Shown here: positions 41,463 to 50,746 of the stretch, piece by piece
Layout: each line of letters opens with the position of its first letter
How positions within the stretch are numbered: position 1 is the stretch's first letter
NCBI GenBank assembly: GCA_930980855.1
Contig: CAKNIZ010000001.1
Location: 151,198 to 215,197, forward strand
Reading direction: 5' to 3'
DNA: 64,000 bases
Source of the DNA: an uncultured Clostridium sp.
GTDB taxonomy: Bacteria > Bacillota > Clostridia > TANB77 > CAG-508
Translations under genes and position numbers: made by a program
Notes under the pieces: generated by a model
Databases searched by the model: none
Told to the model about the DNA's origin: nothing
What the model saw: the letters and a program-made list of their open reading frames with translations, nothing else

Positions 41463-42128
41463 TTATTTGTTGTTGCACCTTGTATGAATCGGTCCGTCCT
41501 TAGACAATTCAAATTCCCACTTTACACATTCTTTAATAGAAAATTTTTCTCCGCATACCGGACATTTCCAGTACCTCAAAACAGTCGAGATATCCAGAGC
41601 TCTTATTGATTTAACATCCTTTTTAAAAACATCGTAACTTTTTAATTCTGCATATGGAGTTTTTGGATATTTTTCTAAGCCTTCAATTACTAAAAGCTTT
41701 GCGTCAGGAGTTATTACATAACGTTCCCATACGACAACCTCACGAGAATCTAATAACCAATAATATCCCCCTCTTTTCTCGTTGTAAGCATATTTCTGAT
41801 GCCAAAGAGCTAAATCTCGCAGTGAATAATTTTCCATGAACGTTTTGACGCTATTTTCCGTCAAGCTTGGAGGCGTTTCAATATTAGCCTCTTCGTACTG
41901 AACTATGATTTCAGGTCCCACTATATCAGAATAGTGTAAATAGTCCTCCAACATAGTTCCGTTGAGTATCGGCATTCCTAATGCCGAAAATTCCATAGGA
42001 GCAAAAACTTTCTTTCCGTGCTTGATTTTAATGCTTTCTTTGATTGGAATTTTTTCTAAGTTTATTAACCCCAATCTGTCTGTTCCGTCCTCAAGTACGT
42101 TTACCCGGTTCACCTGTGTTTTCAACAT
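41463..42128 (-). CDS. Orphan protein with C-terminal zinc-ribbon-like CPVCGEKF; compositionally atypical
   Basis: 221 aa ORF with SD GAGGAGG and upstream TTGCTT-17-TATAAT; visibly more GC-rich than flanks. Confidence 0.7.
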   Translation of the reverse strand: MLKTQVNRVNVLEDGTDRLGLINLEKIPIKESIKIKHGKKVFAPMEFSALGMPILNGTMLEDYLHYSDIVGPEIIVQYEEANIETPPSLTENSVKTFMENYSLRDLALWHQKYAYNEKRGGYYWLLDSREVVVWERYVITPDAKLLVIEGLEKYPKTPYAELKSYDVFKKDVKSIRALDISTVLRYWKCPVCGEKFSIKECVKWEFELSKDGPIHTRCNNK

Positions 42129-42230
42129 GCAAATTCCTCCTCTACTACAAAATTTTTAGTGCCATTGCACTAAATTAAAATATGGATTTTTGCATACATT
42201 ACATTATACACCATTTTACATAAAAAAGCA

Positions 42231-42271
42231 AATTGATTGCGAACAATTACTTTTTTTGTTCGCAATCAATT
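42231..42271 (-). terminator. Terminator downstream of ABC exporter
   Basis: AATTGATTGCGAACAA/TTGTTCGCAATCAATT perfect 16 bp stem, then TTGCTTTTTT on minus strand. Confidence 0.8.
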
Positions 42272-42274
42272 CAT

Positions 42275-44857
42275 TTATTCGGTTCTCAAGGCCCTAACTG
42301 GATCTCTTTTACTTGCCATCTTTGATGGAATTAATCCAGCAATTATTGTTAAGAACATACTTATTAATACTAATATTATTCCAGCTTGCCAAGGTAAGAA
42401 CGCTTTTACATTTACTCCTGTAACAGACATGATTATACTATTAATTGGTATAGTAAGAAGTACTGTTACCCCTATTCCTATTAATCCAGATACTAAGCCT
42501 GTTATAAATGTTTCTGCATTGAATACTCTTGAAATATCCCTTTTTGAAGCACCAATTGCTCTTAGAATTCCTATTTCTTTTGTTCTTTCTAATACAGATA
42601 TATATGTTATAATTCCTATCATTATAGATGAAACAATTAATGATATAGCAACAAATGCAATTAATACATAACTTATCGTATCTACAATTGTTGATACAGA
42701 ACTCATCATAATTCCTATTGTATCTGTATAATTTATTTTATCATTTTCTATTTCTTGATTGTTATTATATTCTGTTATGCTATTAGATATTGCTTCTTTT
42801 GAGTCAAAATCTTTTGGATAAATATTTATTGCACTTGGAGAATTTAAGTCAATAACTCCTAACTTTTCTAAGTTATTTTCATAAGAGGCCTCACTATTTT
42901 CTGCGTATGCTTCCATTAATTTACTTAAATCTTCAGCATTCATTGATGCTAGTGCCATTTTTTGTTCTGTAGACAGACTATCTAAACTAAAGTCCTCTTC
43001 TTCTCCATCCTTTGGAAATTCTAATCCTGTAAATACATTTATTTCTGGATTATCTTTCTGCTCTTTTACTATATCTGTTTCATTTGCTTTATTGGCTACA
43101 TATTCAACTAAAGATTTTGTATACCCTATACCGCCTTGAGTATTACTACTTACACTTTCTTCTTTTTGTTTTATTATTCCAACTACTTTTAATTCTTCTG
43201 CACTTTTTAATTTTTCCTTTAGATATTCTTCATTTTCACTTTTATCTACCCATGCACCATTTTCTTTATTGTATAATTCCGCATTTAGCAATATTTTAAA
43301 AGATAAATTCAATAAATCATCATAAGTATACGAACTTCCCTCATTTTCATCAACTTGTTCTCCGTTTTGTATTTTTGTCATTTTATCTTTTAATTCATCT
43401 TGATTTTTTAGTCCTAATGAATACAATGTGTAATCACTTATTTCATTATCTTTATCTACAATTACAACTACTTCATTATAATTTTCTGGCCATTTACCTT
43501 GTAATAGTTCATATTGCATATCTAACATATCCCTATTATCAAAAAGTTCACTAAATACATTTACATCACTCATCATCATAGTAGAGCCATACATTTGATT
43601 TCCCGCTTCTACCATGCTTTCCATTCCAATAGTATTCATTACTTGACTTGGATTAACTTTTACTACTCCATTTGATGTATCTGACTTATATATGTTTAAA
43701 TCTAAATCATAACTATATTTAATAGCATTTGCATAAGGCTTTATTTTATCAGTTGTTTCTATATATTCTTTAAACTTAGCAAGGTTATTAGTTTTTACTT
43801 CACTTGACATAGTGGTTAGCATTGAATCCATTATGTCTCTTGAATATATTTTATTTTCTTCTTTTGTCTCCTCTTGATTTCCTTCAGCTGTATCCATAAG
43901 ACCTGCCATCAAACCACCTAAATCAATTGTAGATTCCTGCAAAGTTACCGGATAAGAAGCAAGTGTATCTTCTTCTATACTTGATATATAATTTTGCACT
44001 CCTGCTGAAAGTGATAATATAAGAGCTATTCCTATAATACCAATACTTCCTGCAAATGCAGTAAGTATCGTTCTTCCTTTTTTGGTCATCAAGTTATTCA
44101 AGCTTAATGATAATGCAGTTAAGAAACTCATTGAAGGCTTCTTCTTTTTATTATCTTCTTTTTCTTCTTTTTCTTTTCCGTCATATGGATTACTATCATC
44201 TATAATATTTCCGTCAAGTATTTTGACTGTTCTTGTAGCATATTTTTCCGCTAAATCCGGATTATGTGTTACCATTATAATTAAATGTTCTTTTGATATT
44301 TCTTTTAAAATATCCATAACCTGGACACTAGTTTTTGTGTCCAATGCTCCAGTTGGTTCATCTGCAAGTATAATATCTGGGTTATTTACAATTGCTCTTG
44401 CAATAGCAACTCTTTGCATTTGTCCACCAGATAATTCGTTTGGCCTTTTATGTAGTTTATCTCCTAAACCAACTTTTTCTAATGCTTCTATTGCTCTTTT
44501 CTTTCTTTCTTTTTTTGAAACACCTGATATTGTAAGTGCAAGCTCAACATTTGACAATATACTTTGATGTGGTATTAAGTTATAACTTTGAAATACAAAT
44601 CCTATACTATGATTTCTATAAGTGTCCCAATCTTTGTCTTTAAATTCCTTTGTTGATTTTCCATTAATTATTAGATCCCCACTTGTATAATGATCCAACC
44701 CCCCTATTATGTTTAATAGAGTGGTTTTACCACATCCACTCTGACCTAAAATAGCCACAAATTCATTTTCTCTAAATTTTATACTTATTCCTTTTAATGC
44801 CTGGACAGTTTCATTTGATGTAATATAATCTTTTTTAATATTTTTTAATTCTAACAT
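42275..44857 (-). CDS. MacB-like ABC transporter, fused ATPase-permease
   Basis: GQSGCGKTTLLNIIGGLD, ELSGGQMQRVAIARAI, DEPTGALD; C-terminal FtsX-like permease. Confidence 0.93.
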   Translation of the reverse strand: MLELKNIKKDYITSNETVQALKGISIKFRENEFVAILGQSGCGKTTLLNIIGGLDHYTSGDLIINGKSTKEFKDKDWDTYRNHSIGFVFQSYNLIPHQSILSNVELALTISGVSKKERKKRAIEALEKVGLGDKLHKRPNELSGGQMQRVAIARAIVNNPDIILADEPTGALDTKTSVQVMDILKEISKEHLIIMVTHNPDLAEKYATRTVKILDGNIIDDSNPYDGKEKEEKEDNKKKKPSMSFLTALSLSLNNLMTKKGRTILTAFAGSIGIIGIALILSLSAGVQNYISSIEEDTLASYPVTLQESTIDLGGLMAGLMDTAEGNQEETKEENKIYSRDIMDSMLTTMSSEVKTNNLAKFKEYIETTDKIKPYANAIKYSYDLDLNIYKSDTSNGVVKVNPSQVMNTIGMESMVEAGNQMYGSTMMMSDVNVFSELFDNRDMLDMQYELLQGKWPENYNEVVVIVDKDNEISDYTLYSLGLKNQDELKDKMTKIQNGEQVDENEGSSYTYDDLLNLSFKILLNAELYNKENGAWVDKSENEEYLKEKLKSAEELKVVGIIKQKEESVSSNTQGGIGYTKSLVEYVANKANETDIVKEQKDNPEINVFTGLEFPKDGEEEDFSLDSLSTEQKMALASMNAEDLSKLMEAYAENSEASYENNLEKLGVIDLNSPSAINIYPKDFDSKEAISNSITEYNNNQEIENDKINYTDTIGIMMSSVSTIVDTISYVLIAFVAISLIVSSIMIGIITYISVLERTKEIGILRAIGASKRDISRVFNAETFITGLVSGLIGIGVTVLLTIPINSIIMSVTGVNVKAFLPWQAGIILVLISMFLTIIAGLIPSKMASKRDPVRALRTE

Positions 44858-44871
44858 ACTAACCTCCATTA

Positions 44872-45774
44872 CTATATTCCACTTAAGTCAAACTTTGGAA
44901 CATACTCTTCTTCATGTTTTCCCAAGTCTTGCATATATCCGTTCTCTATACCTAATATATATAAGTAATTTTCTACTTTTTTATACTCTTTTATATTAAT
45001 TTTTCTATTTATCTTTTCCATTTCTTTTGCCTTATATGCCGGAAAATATTGTGCCATTACACTTACATAAATACCTTCTGGCATATTTTCTTTTATCCAT
45101 TTTAGTATTCTTTTAGTATTTTGGACATAATTAGGAAGTATTAAGTGTCTAATGATTACTCCTTTTTTTATTATTCCATTTTCATCAAACTTGGGATTTC
45201 CGACTTGCCTATACATTTCCTTTATTGCCTCTGTAGCAATTTTAAAATAATTTGGAGCAGATGAGTATTTTATTGCTATTTCATCAGAATAATATTTCAA
45301 ATCTGGCAAATATACATCTATATAACCTTCTAGCATTTTTAGTGCTTCTACATTTTCATATCCATTTGAATTATATATTATTGGAATATTTAAACCTTTT
45401 CTTTTTGCTATTTCTATTGCTTGTATAATCTGAGGAATATACATTGTTGGAGTTACCAAATTAATATTATTTACTTTTCTATTTTGTTGTTCTATAAAAA
45501 TTTCTGCAAGTCTTTGAACTGTAATTTCCTTTCCTTTACCGCTACTGCTTATTTCATGGTTTTGGCAAAATACACATCTTAAATTACAATTACTAAAAAA
45601 TATAGTTCCAGATGATTTTGTATTTTTGCTAATCCCACTAATACAAGGTTCCTCAAAATCATGGCATGACACTAATGCTAACTTCACTTTATCTCCCGCA
45701 TTGCAAAAACCTTTTTCCCCATTTAATCTATTTACTTCACATTTTCTTGGACAAATTTCACATTTTTCTAACAT
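44872..45774 (-). CDS. Radical SAM protein, PflA-activase-like
   Basis: CEICPRKCEVNRLNGEKGFC and SNCNLRCVFCQNHEIS (CX3CX2C). Confidence 0.88.
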   Translation of the reverse strand: MLEKCEICPRKCEVNRLNGEKGFCNAGDKVKLALVSCHDFEEPCISGISKNTKSSGTIFFSNCNLRCVFCQNHEISSSGKGKEITVQRLAEIFIEQQNRKVNNINLVTPTMYIPQIIQAIEIAKRKGLNIPIIYNSNGYENVEALKMLEGYIDVYLPDLKYYSDEIAIKYSSAPNYFKIATEAIKEMYRQVGNPKFDENGIIKKGVIIRHLILPNYVQNTKRILKWIKENMPEGIYVSVMAQYFPAYKAKEMEKINRKINIKEYKKVENYLYILGIENGYMQDLGKHEEEYVPKFDLSGI

Positions 45775-45845
45775 AATAAAAATATTATAGCACATTTTTA
45801 TAATTTATGATATAATATTTTGTGTGAATTTTTTGCAACTATTTT

Positions 45846-46005
45846 AAGTATTTTTTATTGTATATTTGAATTCTTGTTCCTTGCGGTCGCTGCTAAAATT
45901 CTTCGAATTTTACAGCTCCAAACGCACTTCGCTTAAAATCCTTTTAAGCTCGTTTGAACGCTCACGCGGAACCGCGAATTTTCAAATATACAATAAAAAA
46001 TACTT
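45846..46005. repeat. TTGTATATT-ended structured intergenic element, subtype II (copy E, opposite orientation to D)
   Basis: Perfect 25 bp terminal IR AAGTATTTTTTATTGTATATTTGAA/TTCAAATATACAATAAAAAATACTT; interior reverse complement matches copy D. Confidence 0.85.
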
Positions 46006-46055
46006 TATATAGTATGCAAATATAACAAATACATAGCATTATAAAGGAGGAAATT

Positions 46056-46811
46056 ATGCTAAACGAACCTACATTAGATAACGGAATTTTTGAAGATATT
46101 TACAGGACCAGTTTTTCTCAAACTGGAATTCATGATGTACTTACTAATAAGTCTATATTGTCTATATTAGAAAATGTGGCAGGAGCTCATAGTGCTTATG
46201 TTCACTATACTTTCGAGGATTTAGCTAAGGAAAACTTAACTTGGGTACTTTTAAACTGGAAACTTAAAATTATAAAAAGAATTAAAGCTGACAAGAATAT
46301 AAAGGTTCAAACTTGGGGAAATTTCTCAAGTAAAATTTTTGTAATTAGAGATTTTAAAATATTTGATGAAGATGGAACTTTATGTGCTATTGCAACTTCT
46401 AAGTGGTGTTTAGTTGATACAATAAGGGGTAAGATTGCAAAAATGCCTGATAACATAAGTGAAATTTATCATGGATTTTACTATGAGTCAGTTTTTGGAA
46501 TTAATGATGTTCCTAAACTTTCTGAACCAAATTCTACCCCTATAAATGTAGATACTTATAAAATTCGTAGATTTGATTTAGATTTAAATAAACACGTTCA
46601 CAATTTGAATTATTTGAATATTGCTTATGAATTGCTACCAGATGAGGTATATGATGGCGATGAATTAAATAATGTTGAAATCTTATATAAAAGAGAACTA
46701 AAATATGGAGATACTGTAAAGTCTTATCTTTACAAAGAAGATAATTCTTATATTATTGTAATGAAAAGTGAAGATGATTCTATATTGCATGCTATTATCA
46801 AATTGTTTTAG
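46056..46811 (+). CDS. Acyl-ACP thioesterase
   Basis: Double hotdog fold family; RRFDLDLNKHVHNLNYLNIAYELLPDE. Confidence 0.85.
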   Translation: MLNEPTLDNGIFEDIYRTSFSQTGIHDVLTNKSILSILENVAGAHSAYVHYTFEDLAKENLTWVLLNWKLKIIKRIKADKNIKVQTWGNFSSKIFVIRDFKIFDEDGTLCAIATSKWCLVDTIRGKIAKMPDNISEIYHGFYYESVFGINDVPKLSEPNSTPINVDTYKIRRFDLDLNKHVHNLNYLNIAYELLPDEVYDGDELNNVEILYKRELKYGDTVKSYLYKEDNSYIIVMKSEDDSILHAIIKLF

Positions 46812-46819
46812 CTCTTAAT

Positions 46820-46848
46820 TTGACTCCTTCCTCCTTTTGTGGTATAAT
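46820..46848 (+). promoter_or_regulatory. Sigma-A promoter for 128 aa orphan
   Basis: TTGACT-17 nt-TATAAT. Confidence 0.8.
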
Positions 46849-46891
46849 GGAGTGTACTAACCACTTTATTGTGGAGTAAGAAAGGATTGAT

Positions 46892-47278
46892 TTGATGGGA
46901 ATGTTTATGAACACCCACGACGTTCAGGCTCACCTGACGTACAAGTTCAAGGACGGTAGTCAAAGTCTCATGATGTTTAGCGCATTGCGGACACCTCGCT
47001 TCAAAATGAGCGTTACACCATTTACACCTCTTTTGGACGAACAGTTTGAGGACGTGTATGATGAGTTGTCATCCTTCATCTTTGAAGACTCAGGAGTCAG
47101 GATTCCCCAATATTCCGACGAGAAAAAGGTATCCTTTTTCTTAAACACCTTTTACGGAAATCTTAAGATTTCGCTTTCACCCAGTGGCCTTCACATTGTT
47201 GGAGAACACTACAACGACAAGAATGAAGCACTTTTCTGGGAAGCCATCAAGATTTTCACCGAACTTGGTAGCGAATAA
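46892..47278 (+). CDS. Orphan 128 aa protein; compositionally atypical
   Basis: ORF with own promoter and terminator; GC-rich relative to flanks. ATG may be at 46895. Confidence 0.7.
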   Translation: MMGMFMNTHDVQAHLTYKFKDGSQSLMMFSALRTPRFKMSVTPFTPLLDEQFEDVYDELSSFIFEDSGVRIPQYSDEKKVSFFLNTFYGNLKISLSPSGLHIVGEHYNDKNEALFWEAIKIFTELGSE

Positions 47279-47283
47279 TCCTT

Positions 47284-47315
47284 ATCCCCCACCTGGCAAT
47301 AGCTAGGCGGGGGAT
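47284..47315 (+). terminator. Rho-independent terminator after 128 aa orphan
   Basis: ATCCCCCACCT-GGCAATAGCT-AGGCGGGGGAT then TTTATATT. Confidence 0.75.
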
Positions 47316-47363
47316 TTTATATTACACGGGAAAATCGAGTTTTTCCTATACGCTAAAAGTATT

Positions 47364-48107
47364 TCATTCTTTTTTAAATTTTTCTAATAATTGTTCTCTA
47401 CATTTTTCTTCAAATGTATCATCTAATTTTTCTAGTTCTATATTTTCTTTATATTTCCTTTGCAAACAGTATGAAATAATATGGTCTGCAATCACAGGAT
47501 TTTTTGAAAGTAATGGTCCATGTAAATATGTAGCTATTACATTTTCTTTCATAAATCCTTCTATACTATCTTCAAATTTATTACCATTTCCATAAACTAC
47601 TTTTCCAAAAGGACTATTTACATTGTATGTTTGTCCACCGTGGTTTTCAAATCCTATTACTTTAGTTTGAATATTTCCTATATTTACATCTATAACTATA
47701 TTTCCAATACATCTTTTCTTTCTATCTGGTTCAGCTTCTGTATAATAACCAAATACTTCTAATCCAGGAATGACATTTCCTTCTACACCTTTATAATATT
47801 TTCCAAATAACTGATATGCTCCACATATTAATAAAAAGAATGTTCCTGAATCTATAGCTTTTCTTATATTATCTTTATACTTTATTAAGTCATCAGATAA
47901 TATTGTTTGTTCATTATCTGCTCCACCACCTGCAAATATTATATCATAGGCAGAAAAGTCTGGCTCTTCATCTTCTATACTATATTTATCTACAATTAGT
48001 GCAATTCCTCTTTTCTCCATTCTATATTTTAGTACTTGAATATTTCCATAATCACCATATAATTCTAACATATCTGGATAAAGATATAATAATTTTAATT
48101 CCTTCAT
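47364..48107 (-). CDS. gatD: Lipid II isoglutaminyl synthase glutaminase subunit GatD
   Basis: Class I GATase motif LLICGAYQLFG; adjacent to murT. Confidence 0.9.
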   Translation of the reverse strand: MKELKLLYLYPDMLELYGDYGNIQVLKYRMEKRGIALIVDKYSIEDEEPDFSAYDIIFAGGGADNEQTILSDDLIKYKDNIRKAIDSGTFFLLICGAYQLFGKYYKGVEGNVIPGLEVFGYYTEAEPDRKKRCIGNIVIDVNIGNIQTKVIGFENHGGQTYNVNSPFGKVVYGNGNKFEDSIEGFMKENVIATYLHGPLLSKNPVIADHIISYCLQRKYKENIELEKLDDTFEEKCREQLLEKFKKE

Positions 48108-49438
48108 TTATTACCTTCCTTTGCATTAAATTCTTGTAATTCACGTCTAGTAGGCTGAAGTGCTGTGTAATTAGCAATCACATATTTTTTTATATTTGTT
48201 TTGTACAATGCCTCTATTGCATCTTTTAAATCTGGATATGCTTCTATTTTATTCTCATCTATTCCACTTGTTTTTATTCTTATTGCAATATCATAGGCTC
48301 TTTTTCCTGAAGTTACAATTCTTTTTACATTATTAAGTTCAAAATTTATATCCCATATCCAAGAAACATCTAATCCATCTGCTGGATTATCATTAAGAAC
48401 AAATAGAAGTTCTTTTTCCTCGTTATCTTCATTAAGCATTCTAAGTGTTACATTAGCCCCAGTTGGGTTTTTAGCTAAATTAATTAAAGTATCTACTCCT
48501 TTTATTTTTATATTTTCACTTCTACCATTGTTAAGTTCAAATGTTTTTAATGCTTGTTTAGGATTTATATTATATAATTTTGAAACAGCTATTACTGCTG
48601 CAAAATTGTATATTGTGTAGATATTATTAGCTTTTGTTTCATATGTGATATCATTTTCCTTAAAAGTTCTATTTTCTAAATCAATGTCTGTTATTTCAGC
48701 AAATATTTTTTCTTTTCCATATCCACACTTAGGACATTTAAATTTTCCAATATGAGAATACTGATAATATTCATATTCTAGTCTTGTTTTATCAAATGGG
48801 CAGAATTTTCCTTCTCCCGCTTCCTTTTGCTCATTACTTGCATATTTATACTTTTGAACACTAAAATAATATACATTTTCATTTTCTTTATTGGCTTTTC
48901 CAAGTCTTACTACATTTGGGTCATCACCATTTAATACTAAATTTCCTTTATATGTTTTTAAGAATTCATTTATTTTTAAAATTAATGTTTCTACTTCTCC
49001 ATTTCTGTCTAGTTGGTCTCTAAAGAAATTTAATATTACTAATGTATTTAATGGTATTTTCTTAAATACTATTGGCACATAACTTTCATCTACTTCTAAA
49101 GTTATATAATCTGCCTTAACTTTTCCTGTTATTGTGCAATTTTTTATTAAAGTGGTAATAATACCTGTTTCCATATTATTGCCTTCTTTATTGCTTACAA
49201 CTTTTTTTCCATTTTGCTCTAACACATATCTAATACAATTATTTGTTGTAGTTTTGCCATTTGTAGCAGTCACGGCAATTACTGGACAATTTATTTTTAA
49301 ATATTCTAATATATTAGGACTTAACTTTTTTACTATTCTTCCTAACATATTTCCATTATCTTTTTTTAGTATTCTGCACAATACTTTTGCTACTTGATTT
49401 AAAACTTTCGCTATTATAATTACAATTGAATTATACAT
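48104..49438 (-). CDS. murT: Lipid II isoglutaminyl synthase subunit MurT
   Basis: VTATNGKTTTNNCIRYVLE, Cys4 CPFDK..CPKCGYG, DUF1727-like C-terminus. Confidence 0.92.
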   Translation of the reverse strand: MYNSIVIIIAKVLNQVAKVLCRILKKDNGNMLGRIVKKLSPNILEYLKINCPVIAVTATNGKTTTNNCIRYVLEQNGKKVVSNKEGNNMETGIITTLIKNCTITGKVKADYITLEVDESYVPIVFKKIPLNTLVILNFFRDQLDRNGEVETLILKINEFLKTYKGNLVLNGDDPNVVRLGKANKENENVYYFSVQKYKYASNEQKEAGEGKFCPFDKTRLEYEYYQYSHIGKFKCPKCGYGKEKIFAEITDIDLENRTFKENDITYETKANNIYTIYNFAAVIAVSKLYNINPKQALKTFELNNGRSENIKIKGVDTLINLAKNPTGANVTLRMLNEDNEEKELLFVLNDNPADGLDVSWIWDINFELNNVKRIVTSGKRAYDIAIRIKTSGIDENKIEAYPDLKDAIEALYKTNIKKYVIANYTALQPTRRELQEFNAKEGNK

Positions 49439-49442
49439 TGAT

Positions 49443-50696
49443 TTATCCTTTCAAAATAGAAGTTATCGTATTAATATCTTCAAGATTTACTTCCTTTTCT
49501 TCTCCTGTTTTCATATTTTTCATCATGGCTTTTTTATTCTCTATTTCATTATCTCCAATTGTTAAAACAAATTTTGCTTGTTTTTTATCTGCATATTTGA
49601 ATTGAGCTTTTATACTTCTTTCCATAATGTCTTTTTCTGCAAATATTCCAATATCTCTTAAATTTCTAACTAATTTCGTTGCATAACTATTTGCATTCTC
49701 TCCAATATATGCAATAAATATATCCATGTTTTTTTGTAACTTTAAATCCTTATTATTTTCTTTGAAAATTTCAATTAGTCTTTCCATTCCAGATGCAAAG
49801 CCTATTGCAGGGGTTTTTGCTCCACCTAATTCTTCTATTAAGCCATCATATCTTCCACCACCTAAAACGGTTAATCCATCTATTTTTGAAACAAATTCAA
49901 AAACTGTTTTAGTATAATAGTCTAGCCCTCTTACTATATTGGCATCTATTTTATATGGAATTTCTAGTTCATTTAGCATTCTTTTTACATTTTCAAAATG
50001 TGTTTTACATTCATCACACAAATAATCCAATATTACTGGTGCATTTTTATTTAATTCTTTGCACTTTTCTTCTTTACAATCCAATATTCTCATAGGATTT
50101 TTTTCAAATCTGGATTTACATGTATCACAATATTTATCTAAATTTGGTTTTATATATTCTTTTAAAGCTTTTACGTAGTTTTTTCTACACTCCATGCAAC
50201 CTATACTATTTATATTTAACTCAATATCTTTTATATTTAATCTTTCAAATAATCTAAAGCACATTTCAATTGTTTCTACATCTGCCATATATGAGCCAGA
50301 GCCTAAAAGTTCAACTCCTAATTGATTAAATTCCCTTTGTCTTCCTTTTTGAACATTCTCATATCTATACATTGGCATTCTATACCAAAATTTCATTGGT
50401 GATGGCATACTTGAAAGTCCATTTTCTATATATGCTCTTACCACTCCCGCAGTTCCTTCTGGTCTTAAGGCAATTTTTCTTCCGCCCTTATCTTCAAAAG
50501 CATACATTTCTTTTTGAACAACATCTGTCTCTTCTCCTACACCTCTTTGAAATAGTTCTAAACTCTCTATTACAGGTACTCTTATTTCATTATATCCATA
50601 ATTTTCAAATATATCTTTCGCTACTTTTTCAATATACTGCCAAATTTCTATTTCATTTGGCAATATATCTCTTGTACCTTTTAATTTTTGTATCAT
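49443..50696 (-). CDS. hisS: Histidyl-tRNA synthetase
   Basis: KGTRDILPNEIEIW, ALRPEGTAGVVRAYIE, GLDYYTKTVFEFV, VLGGGRYDGL. Confidence 0.97.
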   Translation of the reverse strand: MIQKLKGTRDILPNEIEIWQYIEKVAKDIFENYGYNEIRVPVIESLELFQRGVGEETDVVQKEMYAFEDKGGRKIALRPEGTAGVVRAYIENGLSSMPSPMKFWYRMPMYRYENVQKGRQREFNQLGVELLGSGSYMADVETIEMCFRLFERLNIKDIELNINSIGCMECRKNYVKALKEYIKPNLDKYCDTCKSRFEKNPMRILDCKEEKCKELNKNAPVILDYLCDECKTHFENVKRMLNELEIPYKIDANIVRGLDYYTKTVFEFVSKIDGLTVLGGGRYDGLIEELGGAKTPAIGFASGMERLIEIFKENNKDLKLQKNMDIFIAYIGENANSYATKLVRNLRDIGIFAEKDIMERSIKAQFKYADKKQAKFVLTIGDNEIENKKAMMKNMKTGEEKEVNLEDINTITSILKG

Positions 50697-50746
50697 ATTT
50701 TCTCTCCTTTCGATTATATAGTGTAATAAATCCAAAAGTGTAATAT

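Noticed and set aside
44082-44567. 161 aa plus-strand ORF antisense to the ABC ATPase domain
   Set aside because: Shadow ORF opposite Walker/signature motifs.
46892-47278. Antisense ORF 46960-47148 as the real gene
   Set aside because: The plus-strand ORF has a consensus promoter, SD and terminator; the antisense ORF has none.
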